Notes: generated by a model from the letters alone, not told the origin. 39,089 bases of DNA from Reclinomonas americana ATCC 50394 (GCA_048213135.1 PS015149.1:44011-83099); one strand, 5' to 3'. Shown: positions 1 to 28,465, numbered from the stretch's first letter. Numbers and translations are program-made.

Positions 1-46
1 CCCTCCTTTCCCTCCTTCCCCCTCACCCACTTCCCCTTCCCCGCAG

Positions 47-12547
<12,501 letters not shown>

Positions 12548-12637
12548 TAATCAACTCTAATGTAACAAATGTCTTGTTGTTTACGAGGCCGGTCGTCGTC
12601 TGCGTCTTTCTCCTCCCCCCGTCGAGTTGCGTGCTGC

Positions 12638-13586
12638 CTACTGAGCCACCTGGTCGTGGTACTCTACCTCTTCTTCGTCCTCCATGCCCGCCACCTGCAC
12701 GCCGATATCGTCTCCGTCGTCATCGACAGCATCACCACCATCGTGCTGCATGCGAGCGTGCGTCTGCGGCACCAGATCCTCGGACATGGCACGCAATTGC
12801 TGGCGCAGCGACTGGCGGGGAGGGAGTGAATGTCACCGGAAGACGCACGGCATTCGCATGTGGTCGGTCACCCACCATTCGCCACGTGCGCAGATCTCGT
12901 GTCTTGGCACGCCACTGATTGGCCTCCTCCAGACTCTGTCGCACCTGTTCCACATGCTCCTGATGCACCGCCTCTGCGCTCTCACACAGACGCTCCAGCA
13001 GCGCCTGCATCAGTTGCTCAACATCTATCGCCTGTGTGTGTAAGTACATGTACAGTCTGCGCACAAAAAGAGTTCCGTGTTGCGCGTTACCGTGTCCTGC
13101 CACTGCCAGATTGTCGGCCAGATGCTGCAGCTGCTGCTCGATAGCAGCGGCATTGTCACCGGCCTGTGCGTCGCGCACAGTGAGCCCAATTGAAGTGCGA
13201 CCGGTTTCTGACCAATCGATCGATATTGACCGACATCGGAGGTTGTTTACCTGTTGCTGCTGCTGTTGTGCGTGTTCTGTGGGGTATGTGTGTGTGCCAG
13301 AGGAGGAGGCGCCAGTGGTGCGCGGGCGAGGAGTGGCCTTGTGAGCGACTGGAGCAGCTCGTGAGCGACTTGTGCGCGCGTGACCAGCGGATGCTGAGGG
13401 GTGGTGGACAGGGAGCGGAGGGCGCATGTTGGTGGAAGAGGAGGAGGAGGAGGAGGAGGAGCGAGAGCCTTTTCGTTGCATGAGGAGGTGAAAGTGTGGC
13501 GGTGGATCGATCGCGATGGATTCGTGGAATTCACTGTAGACAAAAGTGCGTTTCCGGATCTCATGCATATGGCAGCTGAGGGCCAT
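12638..13586 (-). CDS. Coiled-coil protein, unrecognised; 3' end clear, 5' part unresolved
   Basis: The 3' exon 12811-12638 (stop TAG) follows an intron 12875-12812 (donor gtgggt, acceptor ccccgccag). It encodes a 57-residue tail ending in a very acidic stretch. The preceding exon encodes a clear amphipathic helix region, for example EQLMQALLERL and QSLEEANQW. Upstream, two spliced readings compete. One gives a Gln-run, then AIEQQLQHLADNL, and needs a weak donor (gtggca) near 13102. The other uses good sites (gtaaac, gtaacg, acceptors gcacag and cacacag) but gives a less protein-like sequence. Candidate starts are ATG 13586 or ATG 13429 (protein beginning MRPPLP). The gene is convergent with the giant gene, with 90 bases between stops. 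I do not recognise the family; a structural or scaffold role would be a guess. Confidence 0.5.
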
Positions 13587-14093
13587 TCACGTGGGAGAGT
13601 TGCGTGCGTGCGTGTCTGTTGAGAGAGAGAGAGAGGGGGGTTATGCATGCATGTTTCTCACCGTGGAGCAGGAGCTTGCTTCGCGACTGGCTGCACTCAT
13701 GTCGCCCCTGGACAGAAAGCTTGCCAAGGCCATCATCGAGCAGCGGATGCAGACTGTTGTGGCGCGGTGTCCGGTGGACAATGGGTCGCTCAGTGTGGGC
13801 GATGCGGCTCGCCTCGCGCACGATCGCGTCGATGAGAGTGGAGAGTTTGCATTTCCGCGAGGGACTGTGGTGACCGTCACGGATCATTGTCATCTCATCT
13901 CCAAGTCGCGCGTGTCTCTAAGTGGGTGCGAGGAGGTTGGTGGTCTGACTGCGATGTTTGCAAGCAGGTGCTCGTTGACAGTGAAACCGGCTGGATCCGA
14001 CGCCACGATCGCCTGCTACACGTCCTGCGACGAGCATCAGCTCTTGCCTGCAAGCGCAGACGACAAGGCTTAGGATATCGATCCGAGTTTTGA
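13561..14093 (+). CDS. Possible small divergent gene with a CxxC motif (doubtful)
   Basis: Both strands stay open here, so this is tentative. On the plus strand, reading through MHMAAEGHSRGR up to 13598, a GTTGCG donor at 13599, an acceptor at 13668, exon 13669-13869, a donor gtgacc at 13870, an acceptor ctaag at 13922 and exon 13923-14093 (TGA) gives one continuous frame. The middle exon encodes a helical stretch with SPLDRKLAKAIIEQRM; the last exon has WWSDCDVCKQ followed by RHDRLL, which could be a half zinc site. No clear start is seen: an upstream in-frame stretch with VWRWIDRDGF may belong to it. First-position purine bias favours the plus strand at 13669-13869, but the minus strand also has a good intron (about 13665-13620). 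No function is assigned. Confidence 0.3.
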
Positions 14094-14873
14094 ACATGCA
14101 TTGAAAGTTGGCCGTTGCGTTGCGAATGTTGGTCGTTGAGATGCACTCCGAGCAAGGCACCACTCTCTTGTCTGTGTGCGTACCGAGCCCACCCTCGCTT
14201 GCGGGCCACAGGTGGCCCTCGTGCGCTCGGTATTTCCACCATGATGTTGAGGTGCAAATTGATGTGAAATCTGAACCAGCAGGGCCGTATGTTCTCGCCG
14301 GCCCGCGGACGGACCTCGCAGGCACCTCTCATCATCCCCACACATCACCACCGTACTCAATACACAAAGCTCGTCATCACAACCGCCTCGCTGCGACGGC
14401 ACCTGCTTTTCTCGTGTCCGATTTCTCCAATAGAATCATCAACAGCGCTCACTCCCTCCACTTTCTCCCCTCGCTTCGTCACGCATCACGCAATGCACAT
14501 ACCACCTGGTACACTCTATATTGCCAACACCGCCAGCGGTTTGAAAACACCTCTTCCGCACCGCGACTTTCTTACGCGTGTCCGGATCCGGTTTCAAGCG
14601 ACTCGCACACAAAAACTGCCACCGGCCGCGCCAGGCCCTCTCGCTCTCTCACACCGGTCCGGCCCTCTCCTTTCACACACTGCATGTCCCGCCAAGGCAC
14701 GCCCAGCTGCAGTCAAAAGGCAAAGCACGCAGCAAAGTCAGCGTAAGTTGATGACAACTTGCAACCGAAGTTGAGAGAGCCGCGGCAGACCGAACAAGTG
14801 GAGCCGCGCGTGAAGGCAAAATCAAATCTCACCACAGCACCGCGGAGAGCAGACACATCGCCGTCATCAAAAC
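14094..14873. other. 780 bp without a supported gene
   Basis: All three minus frames and parts of the plus frames are open from 14094 to about 14340, as expected in GC-rich DNA, and I cannot choose one. From 14340 to 14760 the DNA is C/A-rich with repeated CAC and CTC words and looks like an upstream or 5' leader region of the gene at 14874. A TATA-like TCTATATT lies near 14514. Confidence 0.4.
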
Positions 14874-14919
14874 ATGGGCTCTTGCGCATCACTGACACAC
14901 CGCCAACTCTTCCATCATC

Positions 14920-14950
<31 letters not shown>

Positions 14951-15665
14951 GCCGTGCATGCTGCAGTCATCATCATCATCGACACAGTCGACATCGCCCA
15001 TGGAACCGGCCACCAAGAGCGAGCAAGAGTGCGTGCTGGAGGCGCGCGTGGCACAACTCGAGTCCCGCGTCGAGGAGCTCACACGCACACTCGCCACCGC
15101 CGCCACACTGCTCACCGCCAGGGTCGCCACCGTCAACTGCGTGAACAAGCAGTCGTCGACTGCTGGTGGCAAGCGACGAAACAGCTCCTCATCGTCATCA
15201 ACAGCGACAAGGAAAGGCGCGCGGCGACACACCAAGCAAGCGCCTCCGCCTCCACCGCCGCCGCCGCCTCCACCACAAGAGGACATGTCACTGGCGGACT
15301 TCTTGCGTCCTCTGGTGGATCGCGGGCTGCTCGGGCCGGCGAGCAGCGGGGCGCCGCTGGTGCTGGCCGGCTTCAACGATCGTGCGGTGCACGAGGGCGA
15401 GAAGGACATGACGTTTGCGCCGGTATTTGTGCGGCCGGAGCCGCGACGGCGAACCTCCAACGTCGGCTTTTGTGGTGGCGCGAGCAGCAGTGCGGCCACG
15501 ACGAGGTCGCCGAGTGAGATGTATGATGTGGAGGAGGATCGGGAGAGTGCGTGCTCGTGGGACGAGGAGCTCATTGGGCTCGACGATGAGATTGTGTGGT
15601 CGACGGAGGAGGAGGCGAAGTTGACGCAGGCGGCGGCGGCGGTTGCCGAGACGCGCCTTGTATGA
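14874..15665 (+). CDS. Intronless protein with predicted N-myristoylation/palmitoylation signal and coiled coil
   Basis: A single exon of 263 codons starts at ATG 14874 and stops at TGA 15665. The protein begins MGSCASLTH: Gly2 with Ser6 fits the N-myristoyltransferase rule and Cys4 could be palmitoylated, so membrane anchoring is likely (inference). Next come a Gln run (about residues 17-26, from a CAA tract), a Ser run, a predicted coiled coil (about 50-85, with LEARVAQLESRVEEL), a basic Ser/Lys stretch (about 97-120), a run of eleven or so Pro (about 122-133), and an acidic C-terminal third. This last part holds SLADFLRPLVDRGLLGP and a DDEIVWSTEEEAKL end. I do not recognise the family. The pattern of lipid anchor, coiled coil and Pro/acidic tail suggests a peripheral membrane adaptor. 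It is convergent with the TACC-like gene. Confidence 0.72.
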
Positions 15666-16042
15666 CCCCCCCTCCCTCGTTTCCATCCCACTTGCCTCAT
15701 GCTTTTGTGTTTTTATCGCCTGTTGGATGCAAGACCGTCGTCCATCGTTTTTGTGTGTATGTGTATTCATCTGTGTACAAACCAACATGAGAATACCCCT
15801 AATACCTAACTAATGAATCTGTTAACGGAGCTGGCTTGGATGTTTTTCTCTCATTTCATCATTCGTTTACTTGGGAGGGGGGCGTGGCGGAGAGGCACTC
15901 GGACTGCCCCACTGCAAAAACATCCGAGGCGACAACACACACACACACGCCTTCCTCTTTCTCTCTCGCATTTCTCTCTCCTATTCTCTCGCATATACAC
16001 AAAACAGACATGAACAAGCAAGTGGTGGTGGTGACTGACTCC
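15666..16042. other. Convergent 3' intergenic region
   Basis: 377 bases between two stop codons. It holds pyrimidine-rich DNA, a short (CA) run near 15937-15948 and no convincing open frame. It must contain the 3' UTRs of both neighbours. Confidence 0.6.
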
Positions 16043-21024
<4,982 letters not shown>

Positions 21025-21085
21025 CTGTGACACACAAGTTTCGATCAGTGTTGTCTCTCACAGTCTCACACAGACGCGCGCGCGC

Positions 21086-21181
21086 TCACTTAAAGAGAGC
21101 GATCGAGGACATGTACAACTCGCTGACTCTCTCACACACACAAACTCTTGTTTCTCTTGCTGTGTTCGTGTGTGAGTGTGT

Positions 21182-21220
<39 letters not shown>

Positions 21221-21316
21221 ACTCACCGACGACCAAACCAAGTACTCTTGACTCTGCTTTCGCGTAATCACTGCTGTGCGAGCGCGCCACTCCTCACGCA
21301 GTCTCTCCTCCTCCAT
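21086..21316 (-). other. Candidate 5' exons of the TACC-like gene
   Basis: An ATG at 21316 opens a 30-residue charged stretch (MEEERLREEWRAR...) ending at a good donor (gtgagt at 21226). A second short segment near 21134-21102 encodes ELYMSSIALF and ends at another good donor (gtgagc). Both lie between the TTLL stop and the first certain TACC-like exon. However, the phases do not fit: the short segment would put a TAA in frame or shift the next exon. Either a further exon or a different splice site is involved, or one base is wrong. The intron between them holds a (GT/CA)n tract at 21185-21219. Confidence 0.35.
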
Positions 21317-21488
21317 TCTTCTCCTTCTTCACACACACACACACACTCACACACTCTAACACACACTCACTCTAACACTCTCTGCTGTGTACGCTTTCTT
21401 CTCACTCACGCAGAGCTTCTTTGGGGGAGGTGCAACGGTCTTCCCGCCACTACCTGATTTCGCGAGCACAAGTGGATTTTGAGTTCAC

Positions 21489-24400
21489 TTACTCGACTTC
21501 CCCTTCTTCTTCTCCTCCGCCCGCTTGCAGTATCTGCGGCAAAGGAGGTGCTGTGGGCTCCCACAAGCGATGGTGTCGCGCTGCGCGGGCGCGTTCACGA
21601 GCGGACAGGCATGTGTCGGTGGTGCCTGGGCGGCGAACGAGGTTGTCGACAGCGGTTGTGCCGGCGCCGGTTGACCCGAGCTCGCTCAGTCGCAAGTGGA
21701 AACGTGCTGCTCGACGCTCGCGTGGCGTGTCTGTCGAGGGCGCTGGGGGCGATGGTGTTCGTGACCGTGGAGGTGAGTTTTCCTTCGAGCCTCCGGCAGA
21801 TCGCGTGACACGAGGTGGTGCGTGGTGTGCTGCTGCTCCGTCGTCGGAAGCGTCCTTGTTGGCGGCAGCGGCTGCTCGGCGACGCGCGACTGCACCCGCT
21901 CCACCCTCGTGGCACGTGTGCGGTCGCAGGTGCAGGACGGCTTGCCGTGACACATCGACGCAGTAGTCGTCGGTGGCCTCCTGCTGGCTGTCCCTCATGT
22001 CATCGTCCTGCAGTTCGCGCTCCTCCCCCTCGTCGTCGCCTTCGAGGTGTGAATACTGCTGGTGCTGATGCTGCTGGTGCTGTTGCTGCTGGTGCTGCTG
22101 GAGCGATCGCGTGCTCGAGAGCGATCTGACTTGCGCCGACAACGACAATGGTCGCAACCGCGGCGCACCACCATCGGCGCTAGGCAGCCGCCGACGCACA
22201 GGAATCTCGCGCGCCTCGAACAACACCGTGTGGCACAACACATTCAGCCTGCATTTCCAAGAGTGAGTGAGCGACCTCATAACATTCTCACACCATTGTG
22301 GGAACAATGAACGCAACGGGCGAATGGCCTCAAAGTACATGTCGTAGGAGCGGCCATTGGCTGCCGGGTACAAGCGTTCGTAGCCTCCGCGCCTCCAGCT
22401 CTCCAGAATGGTGTCGCGCAGCACGGCACGCTCCTCGGCGGCCAGCTGCATTAAATCCACACCTCTCGCCTGCAGCAGGCGATTGATTTCCGCCATCTTG
22501 CGGGCCATGTACGACGACACGGGTACTGCACGATTGCCGGCCCCACTGTGCAGCGTGCCCTCTTTCATTCGCCTCCAGTCGAACGGTCTGATACCGGCGA
22601 GGGACAGCGTGTCTGCATGCGCAAAGAGAGAGAGAGAGAGTGTGTGTGTAAGCGCAGTTGTCTTGCCTCTCTGCCAGCTGTCACGACTCACCGGCCACCA
22701 GTGCCGACTTGATCTTCTGATCGAGCGGAGTGTCGCACGACAGGCTGGGACTGAGGTTGACCTCGATGAGCCACGGCTGCAGTGTTTCGTCGACCAGAAT
22801 ATCAAAGCCGAACAACTCGAAACAGTTGTTCGCATCCCTCGACGACTTGCTCTGGCCCATCTCCTGCGCCACCGAAACCGACGACTCGATCGAGATGAGC
22901 GTCTTCAGCACAATGTCCTTGATGCCGCTCATCAGCTTCTCGTCGTCGATTGAGGCTCGTCGCAGATGCCGACGCAGAGCCGACAGACTCCACTTGTGGC
23001 CCTCGTCGTCGATGCTGCCGTCCATGTTGTGCTGGTAATGCACACTGTTCTTGTTCACACTGCACGTGTGCGGGAGATGATTGCGAAGTGAGCTGCATGC
23101 ATGCAAGTGCAAATAGAGAGTGCAGTTGTCGAGGAACCTGTAGTTGGTCAGGTGCATCAGCAGGCGGTGCGAGGTGGTGGCTTCGGGTGAGTACTTTTCC
23201 GTGGCCAGTCGCGCCAGGCCGTCGCTGTACATGTACACGCGCAGCGGATGAAACGAGGTGACACACACATAAATCCGAATATCGAATCTGGTGCGCCACA
23301 CGGTGAGCTGCGCTGGTCTCCAATGGGGTGACTCCTGATCACGCAACTTGTAGCCATCGATCAGCAGCGGGTTGTGAATGTAGCGCGACACGACATGTGG
23401 CTCATCGTGTGGTGCTTGCGAGGCGGCTGTGATGAGTGAAATGCCACGTCCTCGTGACAGTGCAGCCGGCTTGACGATCCACAAGCCACGGCCGTGTGCT
23501 CGGCAGGCGGCAGTGAACGTGGCGAACTCGGTCGGCAGCACATACGTCTCGGGCAGGAAGCTAAAGTGCTGTAAAGCGTGCAAACGGTGAGCGGCGGGTC
23601 GGCGTCGGTGATGATGTTGGTGTGCTCCACGTAACTCGGCTGCCGTGAATCTCCTGCATGCGACGAATGTTCTCCACGAGCTTGTCCTTGCGCGTGATTT
23701 CTTGCGAGCGCGGAAAGTGGTTCACACGCTGGTGCTTGTTGAGACCCAGCAGCATGTGTGGTGTCACGGGTGAGGTGGTCCACAGCACGTTCCAGTTTTC
23801 CGTGTCGGTCTCCCGGAAGCCGTGCTCCTCCAGCGTGGAGCGCACCAGCCTGCAATCGGAGCGCACAAACTTGAACGCCAGCCGATGCCTTGTGATGAGG
23901 AAACGCTGGCGACTGGTGACATAGCCAGGCGACGGTACCGCGGCCGCTGCTTGCCTCCGTGGCGTCGGCTCGGTGGTGGTATCGGAAGCAGCAGCAGTAG
24001 CAGCATCAGAAGCAGCAGCAGCAGCAGCATCAGCAGTGTCGCTGACTGGTGGCGCACTGCTCGACATTGGGGTGCACGCTGCCGACGATGGCGTGTCGGC
24101 CTCCTCGTCCTGCAATCGACAGAGAGAGCGAGCGAGTGAGGACGACAGGCGAGCGCACGAAGGCAAGCACGTGGATGACCGACGCACCGCGTGAGTCGCT
24201 GCGGCGGCGTCTGATTCGACGGGGAGCACGCGACTGAACACGAGTGGTGGTCCGACCAGATCGTCGGCCCACTGGCGCCACTCGTCGGATGTCGGCGGCT
24301 CGGTGTGACCGCTGATGGCGGCGTTCAGTGATCCCTGTTGTTGTTGTACGTGTCGCTCATCAGTTCTTCTCTGTCTCTCGCACTCACTCACGATCGATCA

Positions 24401-24910
24401 CGCACTCACCTCCGTCGTTCCCACTGTCGGCGGTCGAGACGATGGCGTCATTTTCTTCGACACCGCGTCCACATCCACCGTCGCCGTGTACATGGGCGAC
24501 ACCGTGAGTGCCGACTGCAACAACTCGGTCGGTGCTGCACCAGTCGATGCGACCACCGCCATCGGTGGGACGACCGTTCGCAGCAACGATCGCCCATCAC
24601 CCCGGCTCAACTCGACCACTGCACCTCCGCTGCCGCTGCGATAGTGCCCCGACGGTTGCGGCAGCCCACGCGCTCTGGTCGGCGACCCACCCGCACTCAC
24701 AGTCGCCACGGGTCTGCGTGCACTTGTCCGCCGAACCATGTCATGCGTGAAGAGCTGCGACGCGAACGCTCTCACCGACACCATCGCTCGCTGCGGTGCA
24801 CGTGCTGTCACGTGCTTGTGTGCACCAGCACTCCCTGCGTTGCTCATCAACGCCGGCAGTGTCTGTGCGCGTACAAACATCGCACTACCGCCGGCACTCG
24901 ACTCGTCCAT
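21489..24910 (-). CDS. TTLL5-like: TTLL5-like tubulin polyglutamylase
   Basis: Seven exons with matching phases: 24910-24410, 24334-24188, 24109-23636, 23568-23138, 23059-22692, 22612-22318, 22248-21489 (TAA), 991 residues. ATG 24910 is the first ATG of the frame. The tubulin-tyrosine-ligase-like ATP-grasp core spans about residues 275-740. Landmarks are LWIVKPAALSRGRGISL (about 403-419, the glycine-rich ATP loop), RFDIRIYVCVTS (ATP-grasp strand), MHLTNYSVNK (about 512-521) and FELFGFDILVD...LIEVNLSPSL (about 598-624, metal-binding Glu and Asn). TTLL enzymes use ATP to add glutamate chains to tubulin tails, mostly on axonemal and other stable microtubules. The N-terminal 240 and C-terminal 230 residues are disordered, with Ala, Gln/His and Ser/Pro runs. 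An alternative 3' splice could replace the last residues. The gene is divergent from SMU1 and followed by the TACC-like gene. Confidence 0.9.
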
Positions 24911-25329
24911 TCTCTGGAAAACCGTTATCAATCGAGAAACTGATTTCAATCAATGCAATTACTATTGTCTACGATGACGTGAGTCACACACACACAGATC
25001 GAGGGGGGGGGGGGGGGGTGTAGGTCGAAGTATTAGTACTTTTCATAGAAGTGCTAGTCTTTTTAGATAGAGTGGGGCGGCGCGCGCGCGCGTGGAACTC
25101 GACCTTATAATCATTTATAATTATATAATACGGCTTCGACCATGTCAAGTGTCGCGAAGGCTGCGCTGGTGGCAGACGCATGCGGACGAGCGTTGGGGTC
25201 GCTTGGGCAGCAGGGGCCGAAAAGTTATAATGCCAGGCCAAAAGAAAAAATGCCGGTCCCAAAAGAAATAATACTTTGTCCTCCACCCCCCTGATCAGAA
25301 GCGCGGCCACAAAGAGAGACCAAAGAGAG
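24911..25329. other. Divergent promoter region between TTLL-like gene and SMU1
   Basis: The 419 bases between two start codons must hold both promoters and leaders. They contain a run of 16 G (25003-25018), an alternating CG tract (25079-25092) and a sharply AT-rich block at 25105-25130 (TTATAATCATTTATAATTAT core) that stands out in this GC-rich genome and could hold TATA-like elements for either gene. No open frame is convincing. Confidence 0.5.
25003..25018 (+). repeat. Poly-G run (16 G)
   Basis: Sixteen consecutive G just upstream of the TTLL-like gene start. It could form a G-quadruplex, or it may be a sequencing slippage site. Confidence 0.9.
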
Positions 25330-26671
25330 ATGGAACTTGAGGTCGAGTCGCAAGAGTTGCGATTGCAGTCTCATGTGTGTGTGAGTGCCAGTGAGTGCGA
25401 GTGTGTGACATGTCCTTGTCTCTCCCTTGTGTGCAGCGTCATCCGCCTCATTCTGCAGTTCTGCAAGGAGAACAACCTTGCACGCACACTGGCCACTCTC
25501 CAGGTAACACACACTCACACGAGAAGAGAAAAAGAGAGAGAAAGAGGCGCCTTAGGTGACGGATAAGGCGACAACTAACCCTTGCACACACACACACACA
25601 CTCACTCACACTGCACACACACTCACACTCACTTCTTCTNNNNNNNNNNNNNNNNNNNNNNNNNNNNNNNNNNNNNNNNNNNNNNNNNNNNNNNNNNNNN
25701 NNNNNNNNNNNNNNNNNNNNNNNNNNNNNNNNNNNNNNNNNNNNNNNNNNNNNNNNNNNNNNNNNNNNNNNNNNNNNNNNNNNNNNNNNNNNNNNNNNNN
25801 NNNNNNNNNNNTCTCCCTCTCTCCCCTCTCTCAGGAGGAGAGTCAAGTCGCCCTCAACACCGTCGACTCTGCCGAATCATTCATGGCCGACATCACCAAC
25901 GGGCGATGGGACGCTGTGCTCTCGCAGGTGGCCAACATGCGCGTGCACTACAGCAAGCTGATCAATCTGTACGAGCAAATCGTGCTGGAGCTGGCCGAGG
26001 TGCGCGAAGTCGAGCTGGCGCGCCACTTGCTGCGCACGGTGCCGTGCATGGCCGACACGCTGAAACGCTCGGAGCCGGATCGGTACCTGCGACTGGAGCA
26101 CTTGCTGCAGCGACCGGTGTTTGAGCACCGCGAGGCGTACCCCGACGGGTCGACCAAGGAGCAGCGGCGTATTCGGATTGCGAATGAAATGGCGGCGAGT
26201 GTGTCGGTGGTGCCGCCGTCGCGGCTGCTGGCGCTCCTCGGGCAGGCGCTCAAGTGGCAGCAGTCGCAGGGCTTGTTGCCGCCGAATGCGCGCTTTGATG
26301 TGTTCCGTGGACAGGTGGCCGCCGAGGTCGATGAGGAGGAGGCGTTCCCGACGGTGCTGGAGCACACGATTCGAGTTGCGCTCTTCCTGGTCTTCGCACG
26401 GTGGCGAAAGCTGACTTGGGTGGAATGTGTGCAGTTTGGCGAGGACTCGCATGCCGAGTGCGCGGCGTTCTCTCCGGATGGCGCGTACCTGGCCACGGGC
26501 TCGGTCGACGGTTTCGTGGAGGTGTGGGACTACGAGACGGGTCGCATCAAGAGCGATTTGCGGTACCAGGCCGACGATCAGTACATGATGCACCAGAAGC
26601 CGGTGTTGGCGCTCGACTTTTCCAAGGACTCCGAGTTGCTGGCGTCGGGTTCGCAGGATGGGCAAGTCAAG
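25330..26671 (+). CDS. SMU1: SMU1 spliceosomal WD40 protein, 5' half (exons 1-4)
   Basis: Four exons: 25330-25355, 25437-25503, 25835-26374 and 26435-26671. They encode MELEVESQ then DVIRLILQFCKENNL (LisH motif, residues 9-35), a CTLH-type helical region (about 36-90), the conserved REAYPDGS and VSVVPPSRLLALLGQALKWQ segments, and the first WD40 blade (FSPDGAYLATGSVDG). This matches human SMU1 along its length. SMU1 partners RED (IK) in the spliceosomal B complex and affects splice-site choice. The reading stops at a good donor (26672 gtgagc) before a gap. The remaining blades do not follow on this strand; they lie at 28465-27654 on the minus strand. Two introns here use GTTGCG donors (25356, 26375). 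Intron 2 holds a gap. Confidence 0.93.
25640..25811. other. Assembly gap in SMU1 intron 2
   Basis: A run of N between a CA-rich stretch and a pyrimidine tract leading to the acceptor at 25834. Confidence 0.95.
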
Positions 26672-26705
26672 GTGAGCAGAGTGGAAGGCAGCGAGAGCAG
26701 GGGAG

Positions 26706-27471
26706 NNNNNNNNNNNNNNNNNNNNNNNNNNNNNNNNNNNNNNNNNNNNNNNNNNNNNNNNNNNNNNNNNNNNNNNNNNNNNNNNNNNNNNNNNNNNNNN
26801 NNNNNNNNNNNNNNNNNNNNNNNNNNNNNNNNNNNNNNNNNNNNNNNNNNNNNNNNNNNNNNNNNNNNNNNNNNNNNNNNNNNNNNNNNNNNNNNNNNNN
26901 NNNNNNNNNNNNNNNNNNNNNNNNNNNNNNNNNNNNNNNNNNNNNNNNNNNNNNNNNNNNNNNNNNNNNNNNNNNNNNNNNNNNNNNNNNNNNNNNNNNN
27001 NNNNNNNNNNNNNNNNNNNNNNNNNNNNNNNNNNNNNNNNNNNNNNNNNNNNNNNNNNNNNNNNNNNNNNNNNNNNNNNNNNNNNNNNNNNNNNNNNNNN
27101 NNNNNNNNNNNNNNNNNNNNNNNNNNNNNNNNNNNNNNNNNNNNNNNNNNNNNNNNNNNNNNNNNNNNNNNNNNNNNNNNNNNNNNNNNNNNNNNNNNNN
27201 NNNNNNNNNNNNNNNNNNNNNNNNNNNNNNNNNNNNNNNNNNNNNNNNNNNNNNNNNNNNNNNNNNNNNNNNNNNNNNNNNNNNNNNNNNNNNNNNNNNN
27301 NNNNNNNNNNNNNNNNNNNNNNNNNNNNNNNNNNNNNNNNNNNNNNNNNNNNNNNNNNNNNNNNNNNNNNNNNNNNNNNNNNNNNNNNNNNNNNNNNNNN
27401 NNNNNNNNNNNNNNNNNNNNNNNNNNNNNNNNNNNNNNNNNNNNNNNNNNNNNNNNNNNNNNNNNNNNNNN
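26706..27471. other. Assembly gap splitting SMU1
   Basis: A run of 766 N. It is the left border of the apparently reversed contig 27472-29115. Confidence 0.95.
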
Positions 27472-27653
27472 GCTTCCAGTCACCGACCGGCCTTGCAGCA
27501 TATCCCGAAACGACTTCATCGACTCCCCCCTCTCTCTCACTCCCACGTGCAAACAATGTAAATTCAAGCTACCGTACACCCACGAAACGAGTCTACATAA
27601 TAACTTGCTTGGTGGCGTTTTTTACCGCTTAACGAGAGACACAGCAGGGGTGC

Positions 27654-28465
27654 TTAGACCACTGATTGTGCCTTCCAGATCTTCAGCGTACCGTCGCCAC
27701 TGACACTGGCCATCAGGTTTCGATGCGGGTGATGAACGACAGCAATCACGTCGCGGTCGTGCAACTGCATGAGAGTATGTGCGTGAGGATCAATACAGTC
27801 TGCACCACTGCGCCACAGCGGGCCTCACCTTCAGGATGTGCTCCAACTTGCCCGTGGCAGTGGCGAAGCAGTACAGGATCGAATCCTCGCCGACGCAGTA
27901 GATAAAGTCGCCGCGCGGTGACACCAAACTCTGCGTGAAATCGCCGCCCGACGAACGACCCGAGCTCATGCTCTTGACCACCTTGCCTCTCATGTTCGTC
28001 ACGTACACGGTACTTGACTTGGCGCCCACCAACTGTACGCAGCGCGCAAGTCAGACAATGCAGAGCGGAACAGAGACGTGAGCACAAAAGGCAACGCACC
28101 AACTGATCGACTTGTTTCGGCAACGGTAGCACCGAGTGCACCGAGGTCTCCAGTGAACCGGTGACGGGCGAGAAAGTGTGCACACAATCTGCCGTCCGAT
28201 AGTCCCACACTTTGCAGGTGCCGTCGCTGCTGGCCGTCACCACGTACTGCCCGTCGACACTGAACACGGCCGAGTTGACGTACGACTTGTGACCGCGGAA
28301 CTCCTTCAACACCTTGCCACTCTTCAACCCGTGCAGTCGCACCAGACCGTCGAAACTGGCCGACAGCACGTGCGTGCCGGTGCGATCGAACTTGAGCGAG
28401 GTGATGCCTTCGTCGTGTGCGTGGTCGAATCGTCGCAGACACTGGCCGGTGCGCACCTTCCACAC
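27654..28465 (-). CDS. SMU1: SMU1 spliceosomal WD40 protein, 3' half (exons 5-7)
   Basis: Three exons on the minus strand: 28465-28100, 28032-27829 and 27764-27654 (TAA), all phase 0. They encode the remaining WD40 blades: VWKVRTGQCLRRF, LSASFDGLVRLHGLKSGK, TASSDGTCKVWDY, SPRGDFIYCVGED and DGTLKIWKAQS before the stop. Order and spacing follow human SMU1 exactly and continue from the half at 25330-26671. Donors are gtgcgt (28099) and gtgagg (27828). The exon 5 acceptor is tttccgcag at 28466. The opposite strand to the first half is best explained by a flipped contig. A true inversion would destroy a gene normally required for splicing. Confidence 0.93.

Noticed and set aside
21376-21790. Alternative end of the TTLL protein through a Cys/Lys-rich frame (CRRYCKRAEEKKKGK) and a gtaagt donor at 21490
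   Set aside because: It needs a weak gtgtca donor and does not connect in phase with the following candidate exon; the plain stop at 21489 is simpler. Kept as a possibility only.
21421-21966. Plus-strand frame with CSICGKGG after a strong-looking pyrimidine tract and acceptor
   Set aside because: It is antisense to the last TTLL exon, which is phase-consistent over 760 bases; the pyrimidine tract is the complement of its Glu/Lys-rich codons.
25330-28465. Natural inversion or trans-splicing of SMU1
   Set aside because: The minus-strand half is exactly one gap-bounded contig, so a flipped contig is far more likely.
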